From: Alphaproteobacteria bacterium
GTDB taxonomy: Bacteria > Pseudomonadota > Alphaproteobacteria > Rhodobacterales > Rhodobacteraceae
Length of the DNA: 54,228 nucleotides
Direction of reading: 5' to 3'
Assembly (NCBI GenBank): GCA_016869875.1
Contig: VGDE01000004.1
Location: 1 to 54,228, forward strand
The notes beneath the pieces were generated by a model. That model had not been told where the DNA came from, made no database searches, and saw only the letters and a program-made list of their open reading frames with translations. Positions 27,773 to 36,491 of this stretch are shown here, in pieces; within the stretch, counting starts at the first letter, position 1, and every line of letters begins with the position of its first letter. The position numbers and the translations under genes were made by a program.

Positions 27773-28887
27773 ACGCGCATCGGCATGACGACATAGACCG
27801 CGCTTTGATCGCTGCCTTCACGGATCAGCGCGGCGTCGCCCGAGCCGTTGAACAGGAAGACCGCATTGTCGCGATCCACCTGGCTGGCGATTTCCTGCAG
27901 ATATTTCGCGTTGAAACCGATCTCGAGCGGCTCGTCCCCAAAGGCCACGATCAGCTCTTCCTCGGCCGCGCCCGCGTCGGGAGCGTTCACGGACAGGACC
28001 AGACGATCGGTGTCCAGTGACAGCTTGACCGCACGCGAACGTTCGCTGCTGACGGTGGCGACACGGTCGACGGCGCGGGCAAAGTCGGTTGCGTCCACCT
28101 CCAGCTTGCGGGCGTTGTTGACCGGAATGACGCGGCTGTAGTCCGGAAAGGTCCCGTCGATGACCTTCGAGGTCAGCGTGATCGTGGGCGTGGCAAAGCG
28201 CACCTTGGTCTCGCTGACCGACACGCCGATCTCGGCCTCGTCATCGTCCAGCAGCTTGCGCAGTTCGCCCACCGTCTTGCGGGGCACGATCACGCCGGGC
28301 ATTTCGTCTGCGCCCACCGGCAGGGGGGCGTCGATGCGCGCCAGGCGGTGGCCGTCGGTGGCCACGCAGCGCAGCACAGGCCCGTCCTCGGACTGCGACA
28401 CATGCATATAGACGCCATTGAGGTAATAGCGGGTTTCCTCGGTCGAGATGGCGAATTTCGACTTGTCGAACAGCCGCCGCAGGACCCCGGCAGGCGCACG
28501 GAAATTCGCGCTGTACTCGGACGAGGCCATCACGGGAAAGTCCTCGCGCGGCAGCGTGGCCAGGCTGAAGGAGGATCGCCCGGCCTGAACCGAAAGACGC
28601 CCCGAGGCGTCGTCGCTGGCAATCTGCACCAGCGCCCCGTCGGGCAGCTTGCGCGCGATCTCGTTCAGCATCACGGCGCTGACGGTGGTGGCGCCATTGC
28701 GCTCGACCTGGGCGGGCGCGCGGTCCACGACCTCGGTGTCCAGGTCGGTCGCACGAAAGCTGACGCCATCGGCCGTCGCCTCCATCAGCACGTTGGCCAG
28801 GATCGGAATGGTGTTGCGGCGTTCGACGACAGATTGCGCCTGCGACACGGCCTTGACCAGAACGGCGCGCTCGATCGAGAATTTCAT
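27769..28887 (-). CDS. dnaN: DNA polymerase III subunit beta (sliding clamp)
   Basis: The 372-residue protein is the beta clamp. The start is MKFSIERAVLVKAVSQAQSV, domain 1 contains RRNTIPILANVL, domain 2 has RYYLNGVYMHV and VATDGHRLA, domain 3 has the TFPDYSRVIP segment, and the C-terminus is VYVVMPMRV, the usual clamp end that packs near the partner-binding groove. Three clamp domains of about 125 residues fit the length. It lies 86 bases after dnaA in the same direction and overlaps recF by four bases. AGGGGAAGC precedes the start. Confidence 0.97.
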   Translation of the reverse strand: MKFSIERAVLVKAVSQAQSVVERRNTIPILANVLMEATADGVSFRATDLDTEVVDRAPAQVERNGATTVSAVMLNEIARKLPDGALVQIASDDASGRLSVQAGRSSFSLATLPREDFPVMASSEYSANFRAPAGVLRRLFDKSKFAISTEETRYYLNGVYMHVSQSEDGPVLRCVATDGHRLARIDAPLPVGADEMPGVIVPRKTVGELRKLLDDDEAEIGVSVSETKVRFATPTITLTSKVIDGTFPDYSRVIPVNNARKLEVDATDFARAVDRVATVSSERSRAVKLSLDTDRLVLSVNAPDAGAAEEELIVAFGDEPLEIGFNAKYLQEIASQVDRDNAVFLFNGSGDAALIREGSDQSAVYVVMPMRV

Positions 28888-28973
28888 CAGCTTCCCCTGT
28901 CCATAGGCCCATCGGCCCGTTCGTCGGACCTGATGTGTAACCGCGCGCGCGAGCGGTCACAAGATTTTCGTGA

Positions 28974-30341
28974 TCAGCCTTCCAGCATCCGCTTGAGGAC
29001 GGCGATGTCCTCGACCATCGTGCTGTCCTCGACCAGCAGTTCCTCGATCTTGCGCACGCCGTGCATGATCGTGGTGTGGTCGCGCCCGCCAAAGCGGCGG
29101 CCGATCTCGGGAAGGCTGCGGCTGGTCAGCTGCTTGGACAGATACATGGCGATCTGGCGCGGGCGGGCGACGTTGCGGGCGCGCTTGGGACCCATCATGT
29201 CGGCCAGGCGGATGTTGTAGTGCTCGGCCACCTTGCGCTGGATGTCGTCGATGTTGATCTTGCGGTCATTGGTGCGAAGGATGTCGGCCAGACATTCCTG
29301 CGCCACCTCCAGCGTGATCTCGCGGCGCAACAGGCTGGCATGAGCGAACAGGCGCTGCAGCGCACCCTCCAGCACGCGCACGTTGGTGGTGATGCGATGG
29401 GCCAGGAACTCCAGCACGCCGGCCCCGATCTCCAGGTCGGGCTGCTGGGCGCGGAAGACCTCGGTCTTGGACTGCAGGATGCCGAGGCGCAGTTCGTAGG
29501 TGGTCGGGTGCAGGTCCACGATCAGACCGCAGGACAGGCGCGACTTGATGCGCTCCTCCAGGCCCTTGATCTCGGCCGGGGCGCGGTCGGCGGAAATGAC
29601 GATCTGCTTGCCCTGATCGACCAGCGCGTTGAACGTGTGGAAGAATTCTTCCTGGGTACTGTCCTTGCCGGCGATGAACTGCACGTCATCGACCATCAGC
29701 ATGTTCACGTTCCGGAACATCCCCTTGAAGTCCATGATCGTGCTTTCGCGCAGGGCCTGCACGAAACGGTACATGAACTGCTCGGCCGACAGGTAGAGGA
29801 CCTGCGCCAGGGGATGACGGGCCTGATAATCATGTGCGATCGCGTGCATCAGGTGCGTCTTGCCCAAGCCTACGCCGCCGTAAAGGAACAGCGGGTTGAA
29901 GCCGACGGGACCGCCCTCGGCCACGCGGCGGGCGGCGGCATGGGCCAGCTCGTTCGGCTTGCCGACGACGAAGTTGCCAAAGGTGTAGCGCGGGTCCAGC
30001 GGGGCGCCCAGATCGGCGCGCGGGGCCAGGCGGGCGGTCGGGGCTTCGGGTGCATGGCCGGCGGGGGCCGCGGCCTGGGCGGCCGGACGGGCTGCTGCGG
30101 CGCTGCCCACGTCAAAGCGCAGCCGTTCGACCATGGTCCCGTTGCGCGACAGGACCGCCATGATGTCCTTGGCGAAATGCCGGTTCACCCAGTCCGAGAT
30201 GAAGCGGGTCGGGCTGACAAAGCGCGCCGCGCCATCATCGATGGCAGCCAGACGAAGCGGCTTGATCCAGTGGTTGTAGTTGTTCGGTCCGACGCTTTGC
30301 TCAAGCTCGGCACATGCCTGACCCCAGATCTTGTCCATCAT
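28974..30341 (-). CDS. dnaA: Chromosomal replication initiator protein DnaA
   Basis: The 455-residue protein has the four DnaA domains. Domain I starts MMDKIWGQACAELEQSVG, and a proline/alanine-rich linker covers roughly residues 75-110. The AAA+ domain has LYGGVGLGKTHLMHAIAHDY, shown here as GVGLGKTHLMHAIA (Walker A), MLMVDDVQFIAGKDSTQEEF (Walker B) and the ISADRAPAEIKGLEERIKSR sensor region. The C-terminal DnaA-box binding helix-turn-helix contains LPEIGRRFGGRDHTTIMHGV. The start at 30341 is preceded by GGAAG; an in-frame ATG at 30623 adds nearly 100 unmatched residues. It heads the dnaA-dnaN-recF-gyrB run. Confidence 0.97.
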   Translation of the reverse strand: MMDKIWGQACAELEQSVGPNNYNHWIKPLRLAAIDDGAARFVSPTRFISDWVNRHFAKDIMAVLSRNGTMVERLRFDVGSAAAARPAAQAAAPAGHAPEAPTARLAPRADLGAPLDPRYTFGNFVVGKPNELAHAAARRVAEGGPVGFNPLFLYGGVGLGKTHLMHAIAHDYQARHPLAQVLYLSAEQFMYRFVQALRESTIMDFKGMFRNVNMLMVDDVQFIAGKDSTQEEFFHTFNALVDQGKQIVISADRAPAEIKGLEERIKSRLSCGLIVDLHPTTYELRLGILQSKTEVFRAQQPDLEIGAGVLEFLAHRITTNVRVLEGALQRLFAHASLLRREITLEVAQECLADILRTNDRKINIDDIQRKVAEHYNIRLADMMGPKRARNVARPRQIAMYLSKQLTSRSLPEIGRRFGGRDHTTIMHGVRKIEELLVEDSTMVEDIAVLKRMLEG

Positions 30342-30687
30342 CGTTCTATCTTCCCGTGCCTGTCCCCAACCCCCGCCGGTTGATCCGACGGGACAGAACT
30401 CACGTCTTCCGGGTGTTGACGGCAGAAACTGCAAAACCCTGCGATCAAAAGGGATCGCATGATGGGCTTCAACCCGTTTCCGGTCACAGACACAGAATGC
30501 AGAACAGCCAGTGGCAGCCGACAGCCCTGAATCCGAGGGTGGCACCGGGTCGCCCCGGACATGCCGCCTGGCCGTTTTCGTGACCGCTGGCAGTGCAGCC
30601 ATGAGGTCCGGCCCGTCCCCCAAGCGACGTGAATCGCAAGACTGAAGCTAGCTCTTTGCCGGGGAGGGCTGCAACCGAACTCTGCGC

Positions 30688-30706
30688 TTGACAGCTTCTT
30701 CGTCAA
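30688..30706. promoter_or_regulatory. Candidate operator dyad upstream of dnaA
   Basis: TTGAC and GTCAA form perfect 5-base arms separated by 9 bases, about 350 bases before the dnaA start. TTGACA at 30688 also looks like a -35 element, but its possible -10 partner on either strand is poor. Binding by a dimeric regulator is possible; nothing identifies it. Confidence 0.25.
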
Positions 30707-30801
30707 ATCGAATCTGCAAGACCGTTGACTCCGTTGCAGAAAAACATGACCCCATTGAATTTGCTGCACAAATCTGTTTCTGCGCAGGTGCAGAAATGCA
30801 G

Positions 30802-30832
30802 ATCGGGCGCAAGCTGCATGCTTGCACCCGAT
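30802..30832 (-). terminator. Hairpin downstream of rpsT
   Basis: ATCGGGCGCAAGC (30802-30814) and GCTTGCACCCGAT (30820-30832) pair over 13 bases with one mismatch and a TGCAT loop, about 60 bases beyond the rpsT stop. A second hairpin (TTTCTGC with GCAGAAA) lies immediately further downstream. No long T-run follows, so termination efficiency is uncertain. Confidence 0.5.
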
Positions 30833-30893
30833 GGGATTCAGGGCCTTGGAAGGGCCGGATTCAAAGGATTTGCAGGACCAATAGGTCTGCCGA

Positions 30894-31163
30894 TCAGGCT
30901 GCCGACAGCGCCTTCACGCGGGCGGCCAGACGCGAGATTTTCCGCGATGCAGTATTCTTGTGCACGACGCCCTTGGTCACTCCACGCATGAGTTCGGGCT
31001 GGGCATTCTTCAGCGCTTCCTTGGCGGCATCGGCATTGCCCGAGGCGATGGCCTCTTCGACCTTGCGGATAAAGGTGCGGATGCGCGAGCGGCGGGCCTT
31101 GTTGACGTCAGTGCGACGTTCGATCTGGCGGGCGCGTTTCTTGGACTGGGGCGTGTTGGCCAT
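30894..31163 (-). CDS. rpsT: 30S ribosomal protein S20
   Basis: The 89-residue basic helical protein begins [20 protein letters not shown] and contains [20 protein letters not shown] and [20 protein letters not shown], the conserved S20 segments that bind 16S rRNA. The length is normal. It stands between the enoyl-CoA hydratase gene and the dnaA region on the minus strand, the usual order in Rhodobacterales. GGATCCGACC precedes the start. A leader of more than 100 bases with a perfect 8-base hairpin lies upstream. S20 is known to regulate its own translation in enterobacteria; whether that holds here is not known. Confidence 0.96.
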   Translation of the reverse strand: MANTPQSKKRARQIERRTDVNKARRSRIRTFIRKVEEAIASGNADAAKEALKNAQPELMRGVTKGVVHKNTASRKISRLAARVKALSAA

Positions 31164-31217
31164 GGGTCGGATCCTATCGGGTCAGTTGCATTTCGATTGC
31201 GCAAAAGCCCCATGACG

Positions 31218-31236
31218 CCGTCCCGATCCGGGACGG
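31218..31236 (-). promoter_or_regulatory. Hairpin in the rpsT leader
   Basis: CCGTCCCG (31218-31225) and CGGGACGG (31229-31236) form a perfect 8-base stem with a 3-base loop, about 55 bases before the rpsT start. It could be a regulatory leader structure for S20 or a remnant terminator; sequence alone does not decide. Confidence 0.3.
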
Positions 31237-31295
31237 ACATGATTCTTGCCAAAGCGGGCCCACACGCATGTAAGCCCGGGCCTATAGGCCAAGGC

Positions 31296-31321
31296 GGCTG
31301 AAAAGGAAACCCCTTTCAGCC
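31296..31321 (-). terminator. Hairpin after the enoyl-CoA hydratase gene
   Basis: GGCTGAAA (31296-31303) and TTTCAGCC (31314-31321) form a perfect 8-base stem, extended by G-C pairs, nine bases after the stop of the hydratase gene. No T-run follows on the minus strand. Confidence 0.5.
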
Positions 31322-31329
31322 GGTTCCGC

Positions 31330-32106
31330 TCATCTGTCGCGGAACTGGGCTTCGCGCTTTTCCAGAAAGGCGGCCATGCCTTCCTTCTGGTCCTCGGTCG
31401 CGAACAGCGCGTGAAAGGCGCGCCGCTCGAACAACAGACCCTCGCGCAGGGTCGTCTCATAGGCGCGGTTCACGGCTTCCTTGACGGTCTTGGCGGCGAT
31501 CTGGGACTTTTCGGCGATCTTGCGGGCGGCCGTCATCGCCTCGGGCACCAGCTTGGCGGTCGGAACCACGCGGCTGACCAGGCCCGAGCGTTCGGCCTCG
31601 GCCGCATCCATGAAGCGGCCGGTCAGGTTCATGTCCATGGCCTTGGACTTGCCGACGAATCGGGTCAGGCGCTGGGTGCCGCCGATGCCGGCCACGACGC
31701 CCAGGTTGATTTCGGGCTGGCCGAACTTGGCGTTCTCGGCGCAGATGATGAAGTCGCAGACCATTGCCAGTTCGCAGCCGCCGCCCAGGGCATAGCCGCT
31801 GACGGCTGCGATGATGGGCTTGCGGATGCGGGTGATCGCCTCGATCTGGGCGCCGAACAGGTCCTCGTCATACACATCGACATAGGATTTGGTCGACATC
31901 TCCTTGATGTCGGCGCCCGCGGCAAAGGCCTTTTCGCTGCCGGTCAGCACGATGCAGCGGACCTTGTCGTTGCGGTCGGCATCCGACAGGGCGGCAGACA
32001 GCTCGTCCAGAAGCGTGGCGTTCAGCGCGTTCAGCGCCTCGGGACGGTTCAGCCGGATCAGGGCGACCTCGTCCTCGATTTCCACGATGATGGTTTCGTA
32101 AGCCAT
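31330..32106 (-). CDS. Enoyl-CoA hydratase
   Basis: The 258-residue crotonase-family protein begins [20 protein letters not shown]. It has the oxyanion-hole segments [12 protein letters not shown] and [16 protein letters not shown], followed by [20 protein letters not shown]. The two catalytic glutamates of enoyl-CoA hydratases fit GGCELAM and PEINLG. These enzymes hydrate trans-2-enoyl-CoA in beta-oxidation and short-chain acid metabolism. The start at 32106 gives the usual family N-terminus; an upstream in-frame ATG at 32184 adds unmatched residues and approaches mutM. It lies 84 bases downstream of mutM on the same strand. The exact substrate range is not readable. Confidence 0.93.
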   Translation of the reverse strand: MAYETIIVEIEDEVALIRLNRPEALNALNATLLDELSAALSDADRNDKVRCIVLTGSEKAFAAGADIKEMSTKSYVDVYDEDLFGAQIEAITRIRKPIIAAVSGYALGGGCELAMVCDFIICAENAKFGQPEINLGVVAGIGGTQRLTRFVGKSKAMDMNLTGRFMDAAEAERSGLVSRVVPTAKLVPEAMTAARKIAEKSQIAAKTVKEAVNRAYETTLREGLLFERRAFHALFATEDQKEGMAAFLEKREAQFRDR

Positions 32107-32190
32107 AGGCTTGGACCTCGTTGCCAGGTTGCATTGAGGCGGAGTCCTATCAGCACCGCGTCCGGAAATCCAAGTGTTCAGCAAAACGCC

Positions 32191-33036
32191 CTAGCGCTGG
32201 CAGCCCGGACAATAGAAGCTGGAGCGGCCCCCCTGCACGATCCGGCGCAGCGTGCCGCCGCACCCGTCGCGCAGGCAGGCCTGGCCGTCACGGTCATAGG
32301 CGCGGAAACTGTGCTGGAAATAGCCCAACTCCCCGCTGGCCTGCCGGTGGTCGCGCAGGGACGAGCCGCCTGCCGCGATGGCATCGTTCAGGACGTCACG
32401 GATATGGTCCCTGAGGGCCGCCAGCCGCGCGGCGCTGATCCGGCCCGCCGCACGTCGCGGATCGATTCCCGCGCGCCACAGCGCCTCGCTGACATAGATG
32501 TTGCCAAGGCCGGCCACGAGGCGCTGGTCCAGCAGCGCCTGCTTGACGGGCACGCGCCGCCCGGAGAAGGCTTGCGCGAGATAAGCCGAGGTAAAGGTGT
32601 CGTCAAAGGGTTCGGGGCCCAGGTGGTCCAGCAGCGGGTGGCTGGTGCCCTCGCGGATCAGGTCTACCATGCCAAAGCGGCGGGCGTCGTTGAAGGTGAT
32701 CGTCGTGCCCGCGTCCGTGGTCAGAACCACATGGTCGTGGCGCGCAATGATGCCCGGATCGCGATGAAACTGCCCCAGGCCCGCCCCTTCGACCAGCATT
32801 CGGCCGGACATGCCAAGGTGCCACAGCACCGTGCCGCCCCGGTCCAGGTCAGCCAGCAGGTATTTCGACCGCCGCCGCAGCGCCACCACCGTCGCCCCTG
32901 TCAGAACCTGCACAAGGTCCACGGGCATCGGCCATCGCAGGTCAGGGCGGCGGACCTCGGCCCGGGCGATGCGAGCACCTTCCAGATGCGGCTGCAATCC
33001 CCGGCGAACGGTTTCGACTTCGGGCAGTTCGGGCAA
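32191..33036 (-). CDS. mutM: Formamidopyrimidine-DNA glycosylase (Fpg/MutM), TTG start
   Basis: The 281-residue protein is Fpg, the bifunctional glycosylase/lyase that removes 8-oxoguanine. A TTG at 33036 is chosen as start because it gives Met-Pro-Glu-Leu-Pro-Glu-Val-Glu, the invariant N-terminus in which proline 2 is the nucleophile and glutamate 3 assists. The nearby ATG at 33042 would add two residues, put leucine in place of the catalytic glutamate, and has its AAGGGA ribosome site directly adjacent with no spacing. The TTG has a 6-base spacing. Further features are [15 protein letters not shown] DNA contacts, [20 protein letters not shown] with the conserved helix-two-turn-helix, and a C-terminal zinc finger (CLRDGCGG and CPGCQR). 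It is divergent from ubiE. Confidence 0.92.
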   Translation of the reverse strand: MPELPEVETVRRGLQPHLEGARIARAEVRRPDLRWPMPVDLVQVLTGATVVALRRRSKYLLADLDRGGTVLWHLGMSGRMLVEGAGLGQFHRDPGIIARHDHVVLTTDAGTTITFNDARRFGMVDLIREGTSHPLLDHLGPEPFDDTFTSAYLAQAFSGRRVPVKQALLDQRLVAGLGNIYVSEALWRAGIDPRRAAGRISAARLAALRDHIRDVLNDAIAAGGSSLRDHRQASGELGYFQHSFRAYDRDGQACLRDGCGGTLRRIVQGGRSSFYCPGCQR

Positions 33037-33137
33037 AGGCATTCCCTTTCGTCGCATTGCGCCCGTGGCGCATCGCGGTCATTGTGCCAGCGGCAGGCCG
33101 GACATATCTGGCGGGTGAACAGGCAAACGGCAAGCGC

Positions 33138-33884
33138 ATGACGGACAGCAGACAGACACATTTCGGCTTTCGGACCGTGGACGAGGATCAGAAGGCCGGG
33201 ATGGTGCATCAGGTCTTTTCCAGCGTCGCCTCGCGCTATGACGTCATGAACGACCTGATGAGCGTCGGCATCCACCGCATCTGGAAGACGGCCCTGATGG
33301 ACTGGCTGGCCCCGCGCAACGGGCAGCACCTTCTGGATGTGGCGGGGGGCACGGGCGACGTGGCCTTCCGCTTCCTGGACCGTGCGCCCGGCGCCCGCGT
33401 CACCGTCTGCGACATGACCGAGTCGATGCTGGTCGAGGGGCGCAAGCGCGCCGATGCCGTGGACAAGGCCGACCGGCTGTCCTGGGTGACGGGCGACGCG
33501 ATGGCGCTGCCCTTCGCCGACAACAGCTTCGACCGCTACACGATCAGTTTCGGCATCCGCAACGTGACGCGCATCCCCGATGCCTTGGCCGAGGCCTACC
33601 GCGTCCTGCGCCCCGGCGGGCGCCTGATGGTGCTGGAATTCAGCCAGATCCCGGTGCCCGCGATGCAATGGGCCTATGACCGCTACAGCTTCAACGTCAT
33701 TCCGGCGATGGGGCAGGTGGTGACGGGTGACCGCGACAGCTATCAGTACCTGGTGGAATCAATCCGCAAGTTTCCCGACCAGGACAGCTTTGCCCAGATG
33801 ATCCGCGATGCGGGCTTTGGCCGGGTTCAGTGGCGCAACCTGTCCATGGGCATCGCTGCCCTTCATTCCGGCTGGAAGTTGTAG
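33138..33884 (+). CDS. ubiE: Bifunctional demethylmenaquinone/2-octaprenylphenol methyltransferase UbiE
   Basis: The 248-residue SAM-dependent methyltransferase has the UbiE/COQ5 signatures: [20 protein letters not shown] at the N-terminus, [17 protein letters not shown] near residue 35, motif [17 protein letters not shown], and the [20 protein letters not shown] segment. It C-methylates the ring of ubiquinone precursors. The ATG at 33138 starts the family sequence. It lies five bases before ubiB and is divergent from mutM with about 100 bases between, an arrangement common in Rhodobacterales. Confidence 0.95.
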   Translation: MTDSRQTHFGFRTVDEDQKAGMVHQVFSSVASRYDVMNDLMSVGIHRIWKTALMDWLAPRNGQHLLDVAGGTGDVAFRFLDRAPGARVTVCDMTESMLVEGRKRADAVDKADRLSWVTGDAMALPFADNSFDRYTISFGIRNVTRIPDALAEAYRVLRPGGRLMVLEFSQIPVPAMQWAYDRYSFNVIPAMGQVVTGDRDSYQYLVESIRKFPDQDSFAQMIRDAGFGRVQWRNLSMGIAALHSGWKL

Positions 33885-33888
33885 CGCG

Positions 33889-35424
33889 ATGCGCGGTCCC
33901 CACAACATCTTGCGGCTCATCCGGACCGGCGCCACGTTCGAGCGCACCGGCGCCATGGCTGCAGTGCTTGATGCGGTGAATGCGCCCATGCGGCTGCGGC
34001 TGGCCGCGCGGATCATGGGCCGGCCCTTCCGCTGGATGGGCTATGCAGGCGACCCCAACCTGCCGCCAATCACCCGCGCCATCACCGCGCTGGGTCCGGC
34101 CTACATCAAGTTCGGGCAGATCCTGTCCACGCGGGCCGACGTGGTGGGGCCCGAACTGGCCGGGCAGCTGCGGATGCTTCAGGACCGCCTGCCGCCCTTT
34201 CCCACCGACATCGCGATGAAGGTCATCGAAACCGAGCTGCGGGCCCCGGTCGATCAGCTCTTTTCCGAGTTTTCCGAACCTGTCGCGGCGGCCTCGATCG
34301 CGCAGGTCCACCGGGCGCGCGTCCGCGACACCGGGCAGGAGGTCGCGGTCAAGGTCGTCCGCCCCGGCATCGGCGTGGCATTCCGGCGCGACATCGACGC
34401 CTTTCACCTGGGCGCCCGGATCATCGAGATGCTGTCGCCCGGCGCCCGCCGGCTGCGGCCGCGCGACGTGGTGCGCCATTTCGAACAAACCGTTGCCGGC
34501 GAACAGGACCTGCGGCTCGAGGCGGCGGCGGCCTCCGAGTTTTCGGAAAACACCTCGCGCGATGCGGGCTTCCAGGTGCCGATGCCGCATTTCGCGCTGT
34601 CGTCGCGCCGGGTGCTGACGGCCGACTGGGCCGAGGGCCTGCCCATGGGTGACCGCGACGCGCTGGTCGCCGCCGGCCATGACACGACCGAACTGGCCCG
34701 CCGGGTCATCCAGCTGTTCCTGTCGCACGCGCTGCGCGACGGGTTCTTCCATGCCGACATGCATCACGGCAACCTCAAGGTCGCGGCAAGCGGCAACATC
34801 ATCGCCTATGACTTCGGCATCATGGGTGAAATCGACGAATACACCCGCCGCGTTTACGCCCAGATCCTGTACGGCTTCATCCAGCGCGACTACCGGCTGG
34901 TGGCCCGCGTCCATTTCGAGGCCGGCTATGTGCCCCGTGACCGGGACGAGGCCGCCTTCGCCCGCGCACTGCGTGCGGTCGGAGAGCCGATCTTTGGCGC
35001 CGACGCGACGCGCATCTCGATGGCGAACCTGCTGTCCTATCTGTTCGAGGTGACGGAGCGCTTCGGGATGCCCACGCGGACCGAGCTGATCCTGCTGCAG
35101 CGCACCATGGTCGTGGTCGAGGGCGTGGCCCGGTCCATCGACCCCCAGCTGAACATCTGGAACGCGGCCAAGCCGGTGGTGACGGATTACGTCAGGTCCA
35201 GCATCGGGCCCAAGGCGGCCCTGCACGACCTGGGGCAGGTGATCCAGACCGTCGGCCGCTATGGCCCCCTGCTGCCCCGGATCGTCGAGCAGGTGCTTTG
35301 GGAACGCGCCCATCCCGAGGAAGCGCGGCTGACCGCGATCCGGGTCCGCCCGACGCTGCCCGTGTGGCTGGTGGCAGGCCTGTCGCTGGCCGCGGGGCTG
35401 GGGATCGGGCTGGCGCTGGCCTGA
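33889..35424 (+). CDS. ubiB: Ubiquinone biosynthesis accessory kinase-like protein UbiB
   Basis: The 511-residue protein belongs to the UbiB/ADCK atypical kinase family. Seen are the KxGQ-type motif AYIKFGQILSTRADVVG, the alanine-rich nucleotide loop AAASIAQVHRA, the catalytic lysine segment VAVKVVRPG, the catalytic-loop HADMHHGNL and the metal-binding YDFGIMG. The C-terminus ends in one hydrophobic membrane helix (PVWLVAGLSLAAGLGIGLAL). UbiB acts in ubiquinone synthesis, probably as an ATPase that helps extract lipid intermediates. It starts five bases after ubiE, so the two are co-transcribed. The end is convergent with the small exported-protein gene, with only six bases between. Confidence 0.95.
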   Translation: MRGPHNILRLIRTGATFERTGAMAAVLDAVNAPMRLRLAARIMGRPFRWMGYAGDPNLPPITRAITALGPAYIKFGQILSTRADVVGPELAGQLRMLQDRLPPFPTDIAMKVIETELRAPVDQLFSEFSEPVAAASIAQVHRARVRDTGQEVAVKVVRPGIGVAFRRDIDAFHLGARIIEMLSPGARRLRPRDVVRHFEQTVAGEQDLRLEAAAASEFSENTSRDAGFQVPMPHFALSSRRVLTADWAEGLPMGDRDALVAAGHDTTELARRVIQLFLSHALRDGFFHADMHHGNLKVAASGNIIAYDFGIMGEIDEYTRRVYAQILYGFIQRDYRLVARVHFEAGYVPRDRDEAAFARALRAVGEPIFGADATRISMANLLSYLFEVTERFGMPTRTELILLQRTMVVVEGVARSIDPQLNIWNAAKPVVTDYVRSSIGPKAALHDLGQVIQTVGRYGPLLPRIVEQVLWERAHPEEARLTAIRVRPTLPVWLVAGLSLAAGLGIGLALA

Positions 35425-35430
35425 CCGCCC

Positions 35431-35787
35431 TCAGAAACAGATGATCTCGGCCTCGGCCTCGGCACGGCGCAGGTTGGCCACGTTCTCGGTCATCTGGGGC
35501 ATGCTGCGGAACATGCCCGCCCGCTCTCCGGTGGTCTGGCGCATGCGCAGGACGGTTTCGGCGCTGACATAATCGCGGAAGGGCAGGATCTCGGAAATCC
35601 GGTCGATCGCGCAAGAGCAGCGGTCCATCATCTCGCGGTTCTGACCGTTCGTGGCCATGCAGGTAAAGACATACTCGACCCGCGCATTGGTGGGATAATC
35701 GTTCACCGCCTGGGCAAGCGCGGGCATCCCGCCGCCTGCCGCCACGACCAGGGCCACCGCGCCGGCCGCGGCGCGCGTCCGCGTCAC
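35431..35787 (-). CDS. Small exported four-cysteine protein, function unknown
   Basis: The 118-residue protein starts at a GTG (35787) that overlaps the stop of the upstream gene as GTGA. Residues 1 to about 25 form a signal peptide ending PALA. The mature part has four cysteines at residues 43, 57, 59 and 117; the pattern C-x13-CxC is not a heme site (no CxxCH), and disulfide or metal binding is possible. It contains EMMDRCSCAIDRISEILPF and a helical LRMRQTTGERAGMFRSM segment. It is the last gene after the regulator-FIST-kinase operon and near the PQQ cluster, which suggests a periplasmic accessory role in quinoprotein metabolism. That role is inferred from position only. Confidence 0.72.
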   Translation of the reverse strand: MTRTRAAAGAVALVVAAGGGMPALAQAVNDYPTNARVEYVFTCMATNGQNREMMDRCSCAIDRISEILPFRDYVSAETVLRMRQTTGERAGMFRSMPQMTENVANLRRAEAEAEIICF

Positions 35788-36401
35788 TGCAACACCAGCT
35801 GGCTGCGATAACCTGGCATGTCCCGGGTTTCGGCCCGCATCTCCCGGATCGGATCGGACGGATCCTCCATCACGAAGGTCAGCTTCAGCGTTTGAAAGCC
35901 GTTCATGCGTGCGGCATTCGGGTCCTCGGAAAAGGGCTCGAAGGTGGCGGTGGTCACGCCTCCCTCCTGCCGGATCTGGCCGCCCCGGAACAGCGCGTCC
36001 TTCAGCCGGTTGCGGATGTAATGCGGGCTGCCCCCGGTCAGCGTCGACATGTCCCGCGCGGTTTGCTCCAGGAAAAAGACCAGCACCGGATCGCCGGCCG
36101 AGATCGGGAACGGCCCGATCTTGCGGCTGTGGTTCTGGCTCTGCCGCGTCACTTCCAGCACGGGCTGCTGGTCGGACGGGTCGATGGCCTGGGCCAGCGT
36201 CAGGCGTCCGTCGGCAGTGGGCTGGAACCCTTGGGCCTCGGGTCCCTCGACGGTCATCTCCCATTCCAGCACCGTGTCGCCCAGGTTCCACGGGCCGCGT
36301 TCCGCAAAGACCGCGTCGCCGGCCTCGGCGGCATCCGAGGGATGCGGCGCCGCAAGGGCGGCAAAGCCCAGCCACAGGGCAACGGCAAAGGCTTTTGTCA
36401 T
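35784..36401 (-). CDS. Exported hypothetical protein next to the alcohol-sensing operon
   Basis: The 205-residue protein has an N-terminal signal peptide (about 25 residues, ending SDAA) and a mature part that looks like a single beta-rich domain. Segments are GPWNLGDTVLEWEMTVEGPE, TRQSQNHSRKIGPFPISAGD, PVLVFFLEQTARDMS and FQTLKLTFVMEDPSD. There are no cysteines or membrane helices in the mature part. The family was not recognised. The start at 36401 is favoured because it begins the signal peptide and has GGAGG upstream. It sits 90 bases after the hybrid kinase gene and overlaps the next small exported gene by four bases. A periplasmic function tied to the neighbouring PQQ and sensory genes is an inference. 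Confidence 0.75.
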   Translation of the reverse strand: MTKAFAVALWLGFAALAAPHPSDAAEAGDAVFAERGPWNLGDTVLEWEMTVEGPEAQGFQPTADGRLTLAQAIDPSDQQPVLEVTRQSQNHSRKIGPFPISAGDPVLVFFLEQTARDMSTLTGGSPHYIRNRLKDALFRGGQIRQEGGVTTATFEPFSEDPNAARMNGFQTLKLTFVMEDPSDPIREMRAETRDMPGYRSQLVLQ

Positions 36402-36491
36402 GGTTCGTCCTCCCAAACTCTCCGGCGATGATGATGCGGGCGCGCGCCTGCCGGGCGCAAGCCCCGGCGGGCCCCCCATCCACCCTTGGTC

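Larger units (their letters stand above)
30342..30893. other. dnaA upstream region without a gene; no canonical DnaA boxes
   Basis: This 552-base stretch between dnaA and rpsT has no supported gene. It is visibly less GC-rich than its neighbours. No TTATCCACA-like DnaA box was found by eye on either strand, so an origin is not supported. It holds about a dozen TGCAG/CTGCA pentamers (for example at 30429, 30498, 30594, 30669, 30714, 30735, 30764, 30789, 30797, 30814 and 30871), a TTGAC-N9-GTCAA dyad, and hairpins near the rpsT end. The dnaA promoter must lie here. Confidence 0.6.

Noticed and set aside
30342..30893. Chromosomal origin of replication next to dnaA
   Set aside because: No canonical DnaA boxes were found on either strand; proximity to dnaA alone is not enough in alphaproteobacteria.
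33034..33057. ATG starts for mutM at 33042 or 33057
   Set aside because: Both would bury the catalytic Pro-Glu N-terminus; the TTG at 33036 restores it and has proper ribosome-site spacing.
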